Below are positions 34,501-46,945 of a stretch of 64,000 nt of DNA, one piece after another. The translations under genes were made by a program, and so were the position numbers. Under the pieces are notes generated by a model that was not told where the DNA came from, searched no databases, and saw only the letters and a list, made by a program, of their open reading frames with translations. The DNA lies in assembly GCA_947095535.1 (NCBI GenBank), contig OX352773.1, positions 166,854,438 to 166,918,437 of the forward strand, given 5' to 3'. The stretch is from Poecilobothrus nobilitatus (lineage: Eukaryota > Arthropoda > Insecta > Diptera > Dolichopodidae). Every line of letters begins with the position of its first letter. The stretch's first letter is position 1.

Positions 34501-37500
34501 AAATACATAAATATAAATTTTATTTACATAAACCATCCAGTGCATATAAGCGACATCTTTTTTATGGTCTTGTTAAAAATTTGCGATGGAGTTCAGTTCT
34601 TGAAAAGTCTTGAAAAATTTTGAACTTATATATAAAGTAATACTATATGTACATGAAAACAAGAATAAATTTTGCACTTTAACTATCAAAATGTTGAAAT
34701 ATTTATTCTAGTGTGCAAAATTTTGCACTTTTGCACGGCTATAATTTGCATCAACTAGTCGTGAATACCCCTCCTCTTGAATACCTTTACTATATAAATA
34801 AAAATGAAAATTCCTACAAATAAATTGTACTTTCGGAAAACTTTTTGTATATTGATTCACTTTAAAATTGTTAAAGTATATTTTCAATATTCCAATATTT
34901 AGTTTATATCCAGTTTTATCATGTATATATATACATATCTAGTCTTACATATATATATATATATATATACATATATTATATTTAAATATGATTATTATTT
35001 ATGTACATTGAATTTAAAATGATTTTAAATGCTATTTTTAAAACATAAAAATATTTTGTGCTCGAATATAAATTTTTAAATGCATTAACAAAAAAAAAAA
35101 AAAACAAAAACATTTATGAACATTTACATAGAAAAATATGATAAAAACATTTTTTTAATAAAATAAATATTTATTTTAAATAAAAACGTATTTTAAAACA
35201 TTAATCCAGAAAATAAAATTGGACATGTATTAAATATTAGTTTTTTTTTTTTTTTAAATCAGCGAAAATTCCAGATTGAATGGAAAATGGAAAAATTTGT
35301 AAATATAAAATTAAATTCTTTGTGTTTTCTTTTTTCTTTTCATATTCTAATTAAGTATATATAATTAATAATTATAATATAAATATAAGTTAAAAAAAAA
35401 AAACGTGTACACTATATATATATATAAAAGAATTCTATGTATGCATTATATAAGAATTGTAAAATTTAATGTAATTAAAAAATTAAACAAAAAATATTTT
35501 TAATAAATGATAAAATAATTAAAAAAAAAAAAAAAAAATTTCAAGAAAAATTCATTTTGTATTTAAATACTAAAATACATAATATTATATAAAATACAAA
35601 ATCACATATTATTATATACATATGTATGTATATTTACCTACAAATTCTTATTTAAAAAAAAAATATATATAATTTTTAAATTTAATTTAAGGTTATTGAT
35701 TAATTTTTTTTTTTATTTTCAATTTCATTCTTAATCATAATTTTATACATATTTATTTTATACGTATTTTTATTTGCCAATTTAAAATAAAATTAAATTA
35801 ATTTTTATTTATTTGAAACATTTGAAGGCAAAAAAGAACAAAAACAGGAAATAAAATAAAAAAAAAAAATAATGATCATCACAATAATATTTTTTTCACA
35901 TATTCAATGCACACAATTTTCATCCATTCATCCAATTATAATAAATTTCCAATAGAAATCTTAGAAAACAAAAAAAAAAAAATAATACTCAACCCTGCAA
36001 AAAATATTTTTCATCACGTGGACATACTTATGAATTTTCTTATATTCATATTGACAAACACAAAAAAAAAAAAACCAAAAAAAGAAGAAAGAAAACAAAA
36101 ATAAAAGTATTTTTTTTTTCTTTTTTTTTTTTTTTCAAAGAAAAGTCAATAAGTTTTTCCATTAAGTTTTATTTATATTTTTATATTCTTCATTTTTTCT
36201 TCATTTTTAAAATTATATAACATAATCTTTTTATATGTAAATTTGATTTTTATAAACATATATATATATATTATATACAAGTATATACATAAATACAGAG
36301 ATGTTTATATATATTGATGTTGTTGTTTGTTGTTTGTTGTTTTGGTAACTTAAAAACATGTCCTTAGAGAGGCTTAGAATACAATCTTTAAATAACAAGC
36401 TCATAAAGTGATTTAAAAAAAATAAAATAAAATAAAATAAAACTTTACTGTTATTAATGCAATATGTATTAAAGTATATATATTATGTATTTTATGTATG
36501 TAAGTAATAAGGATAAAGATTATTAACCTTTATTTCATGTAAAATTAAATAAAATAAAAGATATAAAATTCTAAAGATACATATGTGTATATACACATAT
36601 ATTTAAAATCTTTAATGTGATATAGTTCAACTACAAATTGTTATCTAAGCCCACACCTACTCAAAAGAAAAAAAGGCCCTTCACTTGTCTGTATTTTTAT
36701 ATGATTGAATCAAATAATATATGGTATAAAAGAACAAACGAACAAATAAACAAATTGTCATCTTATAAGAGAAAATTTTCTTTCAAGAAAATCTAATTAT
36801 AATAAAATTAATTTTAAAAATTTTTACTCTATGGTATTCAATTATTATATGTACAGTTATTCGTAATAATATAAAAAATGATAAGTATATATATATACTG
36901 TTATAAATTTATTACCATTCGAACTATATATATGAAATAAAATATCTGAACTGATACTACACAAAAAAGTTGAACTAAAATAAGGTTAATTTTGAAAGAA
37001 AAACTAATTTTCTTGTTATTTCGACGAAATGTTTGCATATATATACATATATAAGTGTGAATGTACTTAACGTAAAAAACATTACGTTAAGAAACAAAAT
37101 TTCCGTGTAATCAGAAACAAGATTAGGATCACTAATATTTTTATCTTGTATTTAGTGAAAAAAAACCAATAAAGCAATGGTACCTACTAATAAAGCCAAT
37201 GCCAATGAAAAATTCGGAACTTTTAACTTTTAAAATAAAAAATAAAAACATAAAATACAGGTTTGGTCAAAAGTATGTTACTTATTAATACAAAGATAAT
37301 TTTTCTGCTTCTCAACCAACCTATCACATGATATGTCATTATGTCCTTTGAAAAGAAATTTATACAGATTTACTATGAATTTTATGAGTTTGTATATTAA
37401 AAGGTTGTAAATATCGTACGTTGAAATTTACATAATAATTTCAAAATGATTTTTTGTTTGTTGGGTTAAATCATAGATATATTACACCTAGATAGGTAAT

Positions 37501-37784
37501 GAAGAAAATATTTTCAGTTAATTTTGAGAAACACCTGAGTGAACCATGCTTATGTATTGTTTTAGTTTCCTGAAAAATAATTTCCTAAAAGGTGAAACAG
37601 TTTTATTTCTAATTGTTTTAAGAATTTTATCTCTTATTTTGTTACTTTACAAATAGCTAAAATTTTGAATAACCAAAATTAAATTAAATTTTAATTTTAA
37701 AAACAAAATATATCAATTATTAAGTAATATAAAAACTTAAAACCTTTGAATGAAACTGGTTATGAGAAACTGCTTTACATATTA
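31595..37784. other. AT-rich intergenic stretch
   Basis: About 6 kb of homopolymer-rich DNA. Noted inside: AAATGTTTAAAA tandem units at 32450-32486, a somewhat less AT-rich patch at 32560-33250 with an open frame (32997-33254) that has no recognisable product, a TA array at 34949-34970, and a Tc1-like 'ggtttggtcaaaagtatgtt' at 37260 without a partner end. No gene can be supported. Confidence 0.5.
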
Positions 37785-37950
37785 TTTGCGTTCCTTTTAC
37801 AGAGTAAAATACTCTTTTTTCTACTCCCAACTACTTCCAACTACACCAACCTTTGAGAAAGATTAAATAGGATTAAATACGATTATGTTAAGTTAGCGTT
37901 CCATTTACCAATTACTCTAAACTACTCTTTTCGTGTAAAAGGAACGCAAA
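37785..37950. mobile_element. Short MITE with perfect 17-bp inverted ends
   Basis: TTTGCGTTCCTTTTACA at 37785-37801 is perfectly inverted at 37934-37950. The 166-bp element has an internal weaker inversion (GAGTAAAATACTC on the left, ACTACTC near the right). Flanks share 'attatt'-like text, so the target duplication cannot be defined exactly. No coding capacity. Confidence 0.7.
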
Positions 37951-39360
37951 CATTATTTTAATAAATATAAACAGTTCAGTAAACGAAATCTGTATAATAT
38001 ATACATATTATTAAATGCATGTGTGTTTTTTTGACTGAATACCTTAAGATAGCAAAACAGATAAGAAGAAAAGAAACTACTATACCTAACTACCCATCTA
38101 TTAGTAATATATCTATGGCTTCAATCAACTATAAATATTATTTTTATTCTAATGTTTTTTTCTTTTGGCATCTTGTATTTTTCAGCGTGCGATTGTGATT
38201 TCAGGGTGCGATTATACTATTGGATAATTTCACTCCAGCCTATAAGAAAATTTTATATTTTACTTTCTGTATTAAAATTTTCTCAAATGAAATTTAACTT
38301 CATTAAATTTCCTTCAAAATTTCTTTGTCTAATTTCAAAATTCTAATCTTGCCATTTGTAATAAAACAAGAAAAGAACTTATTTTTTAACCAGTACTCGT
38401 AAAAGGTAATTTTGATTAAAACATTGAATTAAATTGTTAAACTTAATGTTGAATTAAATTTGTTGACTTTATTTGATTGAACTCATGCTAATTAAAATTA
38501 ATTAGGTATAACTATCATTGCACATGCAAGCGCATACAAGTAATTTACACACACACATTTCATATAGTGAATATTGAAAAAGAATTTATACACCCGCTTG
38601 AAAAAGAATATGCACACTCCGATGAAAGTTGAAATTTAACCTAACTTTTACGAGTGTGTATGTGATGAGATTGAAACATTTAGAATTCGGTAATTTATGT
38701 ATACATGGCCCAATAAGGTTTCAAAATATATAATCGAAAGTAGCTGATGACATTCTGTAATATCGGTAAAAGTCTAAACAAAGTTTGAACATATACACAT
38801 ATGTGTTAACATTTTTCATCGATGAGAAATTTCGAGCTTGAATACAAGTGTTACACGCATATCACTTGCATATAATACATGCTTAAAGTATATAACCCCA
38901 GTCTTATACTAATAGTTAACATTATCTTGTATTTTATAGTCAGTTAATTATATATACTTATTAAATTTTTTTTCAAATCTTTATCTTACAATTTGTATTA
39001 TAAAATACATACAAGCATACATCCTTGTATTTTATCCAATTAAAGCATCAGAATTATTATTTAAAAAGTTTCAATTAAAACCAATAATAATTTAATTTGT
39101 AATTTCTTTTATATCCTATTGTACATTCTTTGTTTTTTTTTTGTTTTTAATATATAAAATCATTGAAAAGAACATTAAAAATCCTTATATATATATATAT
39201 GTAATATGAATATGTATACTATATATGAAATAATATTTATGTAATGCCTATTGATATATGTATGTATAGAGAATGTATTGGTAATTAAAGAATATTCTTC
39301 TTCCTTTTTTTTATTCATTTGATTCCGTTTCTTCTTTTATTGTACCAAAATAAGAACTAC

Positions 39361-39391
<31 letters not shown>

Positions 39392-40286
39392 AGGGATAAA
39401 ATAAGACAGGAAATTGGAAAACCATTACAAAAAAAATTCTATTTTATATTGAGTTGCCAATATTAAAAATAGAATCTATATCTCACATTTTATTTTTATT
39501 TAACTTAATTTTAGCTGAAAGTAAAAAAAAAAAAGAAAATTTTTAAAGCTTTGTTAAAAGTTTTATCAATACTTGTGTTTATTTCCTTTCATTAAAAGAA
39601 AAGAAACTTTCTAATTATTATTCGAAAATCCAGATCTTTTCTATTCAAAAAACCGACAATTTTGTTTTTCAAATCAACGATGAAAGTCATGTAATGATGT
39701 AAGTCAAATCAAATTTGTAAGTCATAGTATATATAAATAACGATTATAGTATTTATAAATATGTATAAATATGTAGAATGTTGTTATATTATATTTCAGA
39801 AAGAAGATACTCTTTTACTAATTCTACAAGTGTTTCTCTCAGTTGGTATTAAAAAAAATGTATTCTCTTTTTATTTTTTTATTTAGAATTTCATAATATT
39901 CAGTAATTCGTATAATTAATAAGCTCAATTTTAATAAATGGACTTCATTAAACTTTATAATGCTATGATATTATTCAATTCTAAAATTAAATACTTTATT
40001 TTATAATATTTTGAAATACATATAAATTATTTACGAAAGGGTTGAGATCGATATAATATTATAATCTTTCCCATTATACATATACTTGTTTCTACAGATG
40101 TTTTTCAAAAATTGATGAACTCAACTATATAAAAAATTTTTAATTTGGTTGTGCTGTGCTTAAAAGCTATTTTTTTGGCAAATTTAGAAGCTTTTAGACG
40201 TTTTTTTTTTTACAAAGTAGATAAGAAATTATTAAATGACACTAAATATATAGAGAAGTAAAATCAGCAAGGATTCTTTATATTAG
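37951..40286. other. AT-rich intergenic stretch
   Basis: Small inverted motif at 38610-38660 (CACACTCC...GAGTGTGT) and a near-repeated GCGTGCGATTGTG/GGTGCGATTATA at 38186 and 38205. Otherwise no feature that I can support. The frame at 38152-38346 is not recognised. Confidence 0.5.
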
Positions 40287-40560
40287 ATTAGTGTGGAACT
40301 AATGTGGAACTTGTGTGGAGCGTTGTGGATTGATGTGAACTAGTATAGAACTAGTTTGGACTAGTGTAGAACTAGTTTGGACTAGTGTGGAACTAGTTTG
40401 GACTAGTGTGGAATTAGTTTGGACTAGTGTGGAATTAGTTTGGACTAGTGTGGAATTAGTTTGGACTTTCACAGTGTAGTGTGGAATTAATGTGGAATTA
40501 GTTTGGACTAGTGTAGAACTAATGTGTATTAGTGTAGAACTAATGTGATTTAGTGTGGAA
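40287..40560. repeat. Minisatellite, 21-bp unit
   Basis: About a dozen degenerate copies of a unit equivalent to TTTGGACTAGTGTGGAATTA plus G. The central copies (40350-40465) are nearly identical and the outer ones are eroded or shortened. Each unit contains ACTAGT. The unit length is a multiple of three and one frame (WTSVELV per unit) stays open across the core, but no start codon or flanking exon supports translation. Confidence 0.85.
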
Positions 40561-42885
40561 ATTGCCGAAGGAATAATTTAAAGAACTATACTCTATAAAT
40601 AAAATAAGGTTCAATGAAAAATGAATTGATGAAATGATTTCCAAAAATTTCTTTAAATTAAGATATTATACTTAAACAAGCAATTGTTGATTTCAACTTT
40701 ATTTGAAACTTACTTTGATTGAACTTTATTTTTTCAATTATAATTTTTTATTATATATATGTATGTAAAAACTGTCATCTGAATCCTGAAAAAATGTTTT
40801 CGTATTTAGACTTCTTTTAATTTTGCTTTTGTATATACTTTGGACTGAACATAAATATATTTTCCGCGGGATATTTCTTATTTATTGGTAATATTAATGT
40901 AAATTTTTTTTTTCCTCGAAATTTAAAATAAAATACATATAACATTTCAATTTTATCACTGTGTTTCAAGCATTTTTATTTTTCTTCATATTATATTATA
41001 CACTAATCTTTGTATTCCTCAAACATTCAATCATTTAATATTATTTGCATAATAATTTTATATTAGAAAGAAAAAAATTTAATAAAATAATGTTAATTGT
41101 TTTATTTTCTGTATTTAGTATTAATTAATTTATGGGTTGTAACTGAAATTTTTCTTTATAAAAAAAAACAAAAAATACATATTATATGTATATCTAATTA
41201 AAAATTAATTTTTAAAATAATTATAGTACCTAAATATAATATATATCATAAAAATACATATATTATAGTAAAATTAATTTAATGTTAAATAAAAACTATT
41301 AAATTAATATTGTATAATTTTTAAGAATTAAATGTGTGTAAAGCTTTTATGATTCTAAATTCCAAGAAAAAAAAAAATAAATTAAAAATAAAATTAAAAA
41401 TAACAAAAGAAGAATAAAAACCAAAAAAAAAAACGTATTTAAATATACACATCTATATATATATATATATATATACCATATATAGATATGTAGATATATG
41501 ATTATGTAAATATTTTAAATATATTTTATACATAAATTTTGTATAAATACAAATATACACATTATATTCAAAGTACATAATATTTAATTATAAAAACCGG
41601 AAATCCATTAACAGTACTTTTAACAAAATTAAAATATATAAGGAAATACTTATTTTTGTAAAGGATTCTTTATTATCCTTAAAAATTTAAAACCACATAC
41701 TTAAAGTCGAAATTAATTATTATAGTATTATAATTTTTACTATATTTAAAAGTTTGTAAGAAAAATATCATATAATATACACATATAATACTTCTTAAGA
41801 ACTTCCTGTCTTAACCATAATAAGGTCCTTTAGAAGAAAAAATCATTTAAAAGTTAATTTTAAATTCCCTTTTTTAAGCTTTATAATTATTTTTTTTTAA
41901 ATATACATATATAATTCGTAAAATTTTGAATTGTTTTAAAAACTGAAAATATATTTCAATGTTTTATGATCATTTTTAAATTTTGGGACTTCAAGTTAAT
42001 CCGATTTTTACAAACAGAGTATTAATATTGTATTAATAGGTAGAAGTTAAGTACTTACATATAAACTTTAAAAAGGTGATTTTAAATGAAATTAATTATC
42101 TTTTAAATAATAATACCTCGAAATATAAAAAAAAAAAAAAAAAAATAAGAAAATATAAAATTGGTGTTCACTGTTTTAGAAATATTTAAACGAAAAAAAT
42201 AATAGCATCACTTAAGGGTTAAATTTTTTGTAATGTATAGATTTTGAATTTATACTATAAACATTTATATTTAATGATCATATAATATAAAGTGTTGATA
42301 ATTGGTATATAATTTTTTTTTTTTGTTTATGTATTAACATGGGAACAAAGTGTTATATAAATAATTTTTAATATTTTTATAATATTTAGTTCATAAAAAT
42401 AAAATTTAATTGAAATTTAAAACATTTTTTTATTACATTACAATTTTCTTGTACTTATATATGAATTAGTTTTGTTTTTTTTTTTTTTTTTTTATTACCA
42501 AAGTACAACAATAAATTTATAAGTATCTGTTTATTCTTCATTTTTATAATAAAATTGTATATATATTTAAGAATCAAGCAAAAAAAGAAAGAATATTATT
42601 ATTACTTTTAATTAATTTTAATTATCATAATTAAAATTCGTATTATATAATGAATTTAAATAAATCTTATATATATATGTATATTATTTATTAAATTAAA
42701 ATAATTTTAGCTTTTTCTTAAACACCAAAAGTTTATTAGTAGTTTTTTTCATCTTTATTCAGTTTATTGGATTTCTTAGTACATATAGGTATAGCACTGA
42801 ACCTTATCTAGATAACTTCCAAAAAATCACTTTAACTTAAAATCCTTTTATATTAAAATTGCATAAAAAAATTATAGTTTTTTTT
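40561..42885. other. AT-rich intergenic stretch
   Basis: Homopolymer and TA-rich DNA (TA array at about 41455-41475). No coding-like island or element was recognised. Confidence 0.6.
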
Positions 42886-42889
42886 TTTT

Positions 42890-43015
42890 GTTTCCTTTCC
42901 ACTCCTAGAAGAAACATACAGCATACACTAAATCATTTATTACTTATAATTGATTAAACTTCAGTTTCTGAAATCATTAGTTTCACTAAACCTATGATTA
43001 CTCGTCTATAAAATA
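42890..43015. repeat. Dispersed repeat module, copy 3 (partial)
   Basis: It shares 'cctttccactcct', 'cactaaatcatttatta', 'tcagtttctgaaatcattagtttcact' and 'gattactcgtctata' with the modules at 11746 and 13775, in the same order and orientation. The right part and any tRNA-like head are missing. Confidence 0.5.
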
Positions 43016-43105
43016 TTAAATTGTTATTAAATTATTTCTATTTTTATGAATTATATATTTGTAACATCGATATATTTTTTAATATGGTCATGGTTAAAAA
43101 AAAAA

Positions 43106-43460
43106 GGGATACATTTCCGCAGACTGATGACAAGCTATTAATATCACTTCATCACATAACGATACTTTATATCTCCAAATTTCTGAATATATATGCCGTT
43201 AGGACCGTTGTCACCATTTAGTGGCTGTATTACGGTAGCATCGATCACGATGAAAATTGGTTCCTGTATACTGTCTTAGAGTAAAAATATAACAGTTTAA
43301 GTAAAATACTACAAAATGTTAAGAAAATTTTGTAATGCACCTTTTAGCCACAATAGATAGCGGTATAGATCGTAATCTATTTGAAAACTTGGAGATATAC
43401 GGTATCGTTATGTGATGACGTCAACTAAAACGATGATCACCCCTTTACGGAAGCTTATCC
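43106..43460. mobile_element. MITE with long terminal inverted repeats
   Basis: The left arm (43106-43182) and right arm (43384-43460) are inverted copies over about 75 bp. The best-preserved part is TCACATAACGATAC followed by TATATCTCCAA. The outer ends, GGGATAC...TTCCG and CGGAAGCTTATCC, are more diverged. The flanks are A runs, so the target duplication is not determinable. The frame at 43021-43221 is accidental. Confidence 0.65.
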
Positions 43461-45958
43461 AAAAAAAAATCATACTAAAATAAATAAAAGTATTAGATTA
43501 CACAGTTAGATATAATATTTCATTATATTTTAGTATTCATTTAAATTTTCATATAAGATATAAATCTTGTTTATTATAATAATTATCAGGAGCCTAAAAT
43601 GTTTATTCAAAACACTTCTATCGAAACTTATATACCATTATATTGATCCCATGCTTTGCAATATTTTTTTTTTTTTTTTTTGTCTGAATCCTTTTTCTCA
43701 CGTTATGCGTTCACGCACTTTTTACATTTATTTTTTGTTGACACTTGTCTTGTACATTAAAGTCGTGATCAATATACTGATGACCTGCTTAAGCTATTTT
43801 ATTCCATTTTTAATTAATTAAAACTATTTTTTATGAATTTTCAGTTTTTCATAACATATGAAAATGTTATTTAAGTAATTTAATATGTTTAAGGTTAAAA
43901 AGAAAAGGATAAAGTCTAAAATAAACTACAGTTAAAAAAAAAAAATTGAATCCCTAGATTAAATATAAAAACAATATTTTAATTCATTTAGAATCTTTAA
44001 GTAAATGCTATGTATGTATGTATATTGTGTATATATATATATGTATAAGTATGTACATTAGAAAAAAAAAATCCTTAGATTAATTTCCAAATTAATCAAA
44101 ATTAATCCGAATGAACTTTTAAGTAATATGTATATTAAAAAAAAAAAATTTTTATTCGTGATGTCTCTCCTTTTTTAATACATTTTATAAGTATTTTTTT
44201 TTATTTTTATTACAAAATTTATATAAATATATATGGTATATAATTATATATATATGTGTGTTTATATATAAAAAAAATTTGAACAAAAAAAAAAAAAACA
44301 AAAAAATAAATGAAACAAAAACAAAAATCTTTGTATTGTCTATATTAAGTAGTTGAACTGAAACAAAAGATAAAAAAAAAAAAATGTTTTATATAAGTTT
44401 TATTTTTTTAACGACGAAAGAACTGTTATTTATATATACTTTGTGGCACAAAATAAAAATAAATAAAAAACAAAAAAAAAAAAAACTAAAATTACAAAAA
44501 AAAAAATATATATTATAGTTTTTTTATTTTATGTATAGAACAGGAGATTTTATAAAAATAAACATAAATAAATATTTAAATTTTAAATACACATAAAAAA
44601 AAAAAAAAAAAGCACGAGATAAAAACAGTTAAACAACTATTATTAAATCAGGTTAACAAAAAAAAAAAAACAAAATAAAAAAACAATTAAGAAAATAAAA
44701 ATTAGATGAACGAAGAGAAAAATAAAAGTGGAACTGAAGCGAAGGATAAAAAATCTATTCTTATATTTATTCCTTATTTGTAATTTAAAAAAAAAAAAAA
44801 AACTGCTATTCGTGTAATCCGTTATTCTTTCTCCTTTTAGTAGGATAATTGTTAATTTTTTTTTTTTTTTAATTTTAATATAGGACAAGGTGTCTGTTTT
44901 TTTTTCAATCCTCAGTCCTTTATTTTTTATTTTATGAGCTTTTATACCATTTGCTTTCTTTTTGAAAGTGAAAGTGAATGGGCGTCTATTACTTTCTTTT
45001 TTGTTGTAAGCATTATACTTTAAGGAAGTACATTAAGACTTTTAGCCTTTTACATTATATTAAAAAATTTGACTTCAGTTATAAAATGCTTTAGATTATT
45101 AAGTATCACCCTTAAACGACGTTAAATTTAGTATATTTAGTAGATTTTGACAATTTATAAAAGTAACATTTTAATAAATAATTAACAAATAAGATTTTCT
45201 TCAATTTCAGAGCTCAATAGTGATTTTAAAACATAATGAATTTGATTTGTTTTGTTTTTTCCTAAGTGATAATCTTCTTAAGACGCCATCGTATTGGTAG
45301 TGTCAGATTTTTACTGACTAAATTGACCATTCACTTTAGCCAATATGATAAAATGGAAGCCTTAACTGCTTAAAGTCTAACAAGGGAGTAGATATAGAAT
45401 GCGGAAATATTAATTTGGAAAGTACAGCTTGATACGACTATATGAAAATTATAAATTCGTCTAAAATCGAATAATAAATTTTAATAACAGAGACAAAGCC
45501 ATGAGTCAATTACAGCATTCAGTAGTATATATATAATTCTTTCTAATTGCATGTATATAGCTGAAGATAGTATAATAGCTGAAGGATGTATAATAGTTGA
45601 AGGTAGCTTCACTCTAACAGATATTATTAATTTTATTATTATTATTACTATTATTATTTGTTACGCTTATTTTTATTTTTAATTTAAAAAATCACAATAT
45701 TAAATTTAAATAAAATTGTTAAAAATTGTTGTTTTAAATTTTTTTATGGCTTTTTTTTACTTTCAATGATAAAAATTTGAAAAATTTAAAAGTATTTTTT
45801 TAACTTTGTTTCCTATATTTATATCTACATATTATGTATGTAATTTTTTCATATATGTATATTCTATATATTTTTAATGACAAAATGACAATGACAAAAA
45901 AAATTTTCTGAATAATTTTAACTAAAATGATAATATACACAATTAAAAAAGCGTATGA
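43461..45958. other. AT-rich intergenic stretch
   Basis: Includes three AGCTGAAGATAGTATAAT-like tandem units at 45560-45612 and a mildly less AT-rich stretch at 45280-45500 with no long frame. The remainder is homopolymer DNA. The frames at 43567-43821 and 44643-44888 are low-complexity translations. Confidence 0.5.
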
Positions 45959-46252
45959 TATTTTAATTTATTTATTTATTTATATTAATATTACAAATCA
46001 CATAGGATATTGCAATATTATAAAACCATCGGCTACTAAAGGCCATTATAGGTCGAATACTATTGTTAAGTTATATACTAATATTATTTATTTTGGTTAT
46101 ATTATATACTATATATTTACATTATATTTGGTCGTAAGGGGTGTATGTAAAGAAAATACACTTAGGATCTGTGCAGGGGTAGAATTCACACTCCTCGGTT
46201 AATATGCCACACGCCTATCCACTAGTTAGGCCACCGAAGCCCCTATTTTAAT
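45959..46252 (-). mobile_element. SINE family A, copy 5, with target duplication
   Basis: On the minus strand it starts GGGGCTTCGGTGGCCTAACT at 46243, contains a decayed B box (GAATTCTACCCC), and has the family-A body and an AAAT-type tail ending near 45968. TATTTTAAT occurs at both edges (45959-45967 and 46244-46252) as a candidate target duplication. More substitutions than the other copies suggest an older insertion. Confidence 0.8.
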
Positions 46253-46729
46253 ATTTTGGGAAAAAAAAAATCCCTGAAGATTGCATACTTACAGGCTACC
46301 GATAAAGCAATAACGAATAACGTTATTGTAACAAAGGTAAAAAATAATAATTTTTTATTTTACAAATTAAACAATGCATTTGACAATTGAAGATTAAATC
46401 TTAAGAAACTGAAAATTTTATGAATTTTTATTGTTAGCTTTAAAATCTAATTAAAATTTTTCGTGAGGCTCATGAGTGTAAAAGAAATCATGTTTAAAAA
46501 TTTGTATGTGAATAAATATGATAAGTGTGTATTATTAGTGTACTGTCTAAATGCATTCTCAACACTACCATTTCCGACTACCTTCAAAAACCATTCTAAA
46601 TAATATCAATTCTCATATATGTAGATGTGAATACATACACATATTTTGAAGTTAAACAAATACTGATAGTTTAATAGTTAAGATAGTATATATGATATTT
46701 TAATAATTAATGATAATGACGTCACTCTG
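46253..46729. other. AT-rich spacer between two SINEs
   Basis: No coding-like island or RNA gene. Nothing further is visible. Confidence 0.5.
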
Positions 46730-46945
46730 AAAACTTTGTATATTTTTTTTTTTGCTGTATTTCTCTGCCACATAAATGTGAACAGGAAGTTACACAGCTT
46801 TTCCTGTTCAGGCGTGGCTGTAAATGTCGTAAGAGGGAATAGCTCATACGACGTGTGTGGGATACAAACCTACACTTCCTCGGTGTTTACAGCGTATTTT
46901 ATACGCTCTTACCCACTAGACCACCGAGGCCCCAAAATTTTGTAT
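46730..46945 (-). mobile_element. SINE family B, best-preserved copy, with target duplication
   Basis: The minus-strand 5' end at 46933 begins GGGGCCTCGGTGGTCTAGTG. It has an A-box-like TGGTCTAGTGGGTAAGAGCG, a perfect AGCGTAT/ATACGCT hairpin, a B-box-like GGTTTGTATCCC, the family body, and a 3' A-run. AAAACTTTGTAT (46730-46741) and AAAATTTTGTAT (46934-46945) form a 12-bp target duplication with one mismatch. The copy sits in spacer with no gene nearby. Confidence 0.85.

Noticed and set aside
40287..40560. CRISPR-like array
   Set aside because: Units are contiguous 21-mers without unique spacers, in a eukaryotic context. It is a minisatellite.
45927..46202. 91-residue + strand frame
   Set aside because: It runs through the antisense strand of SINE family A copy 5.
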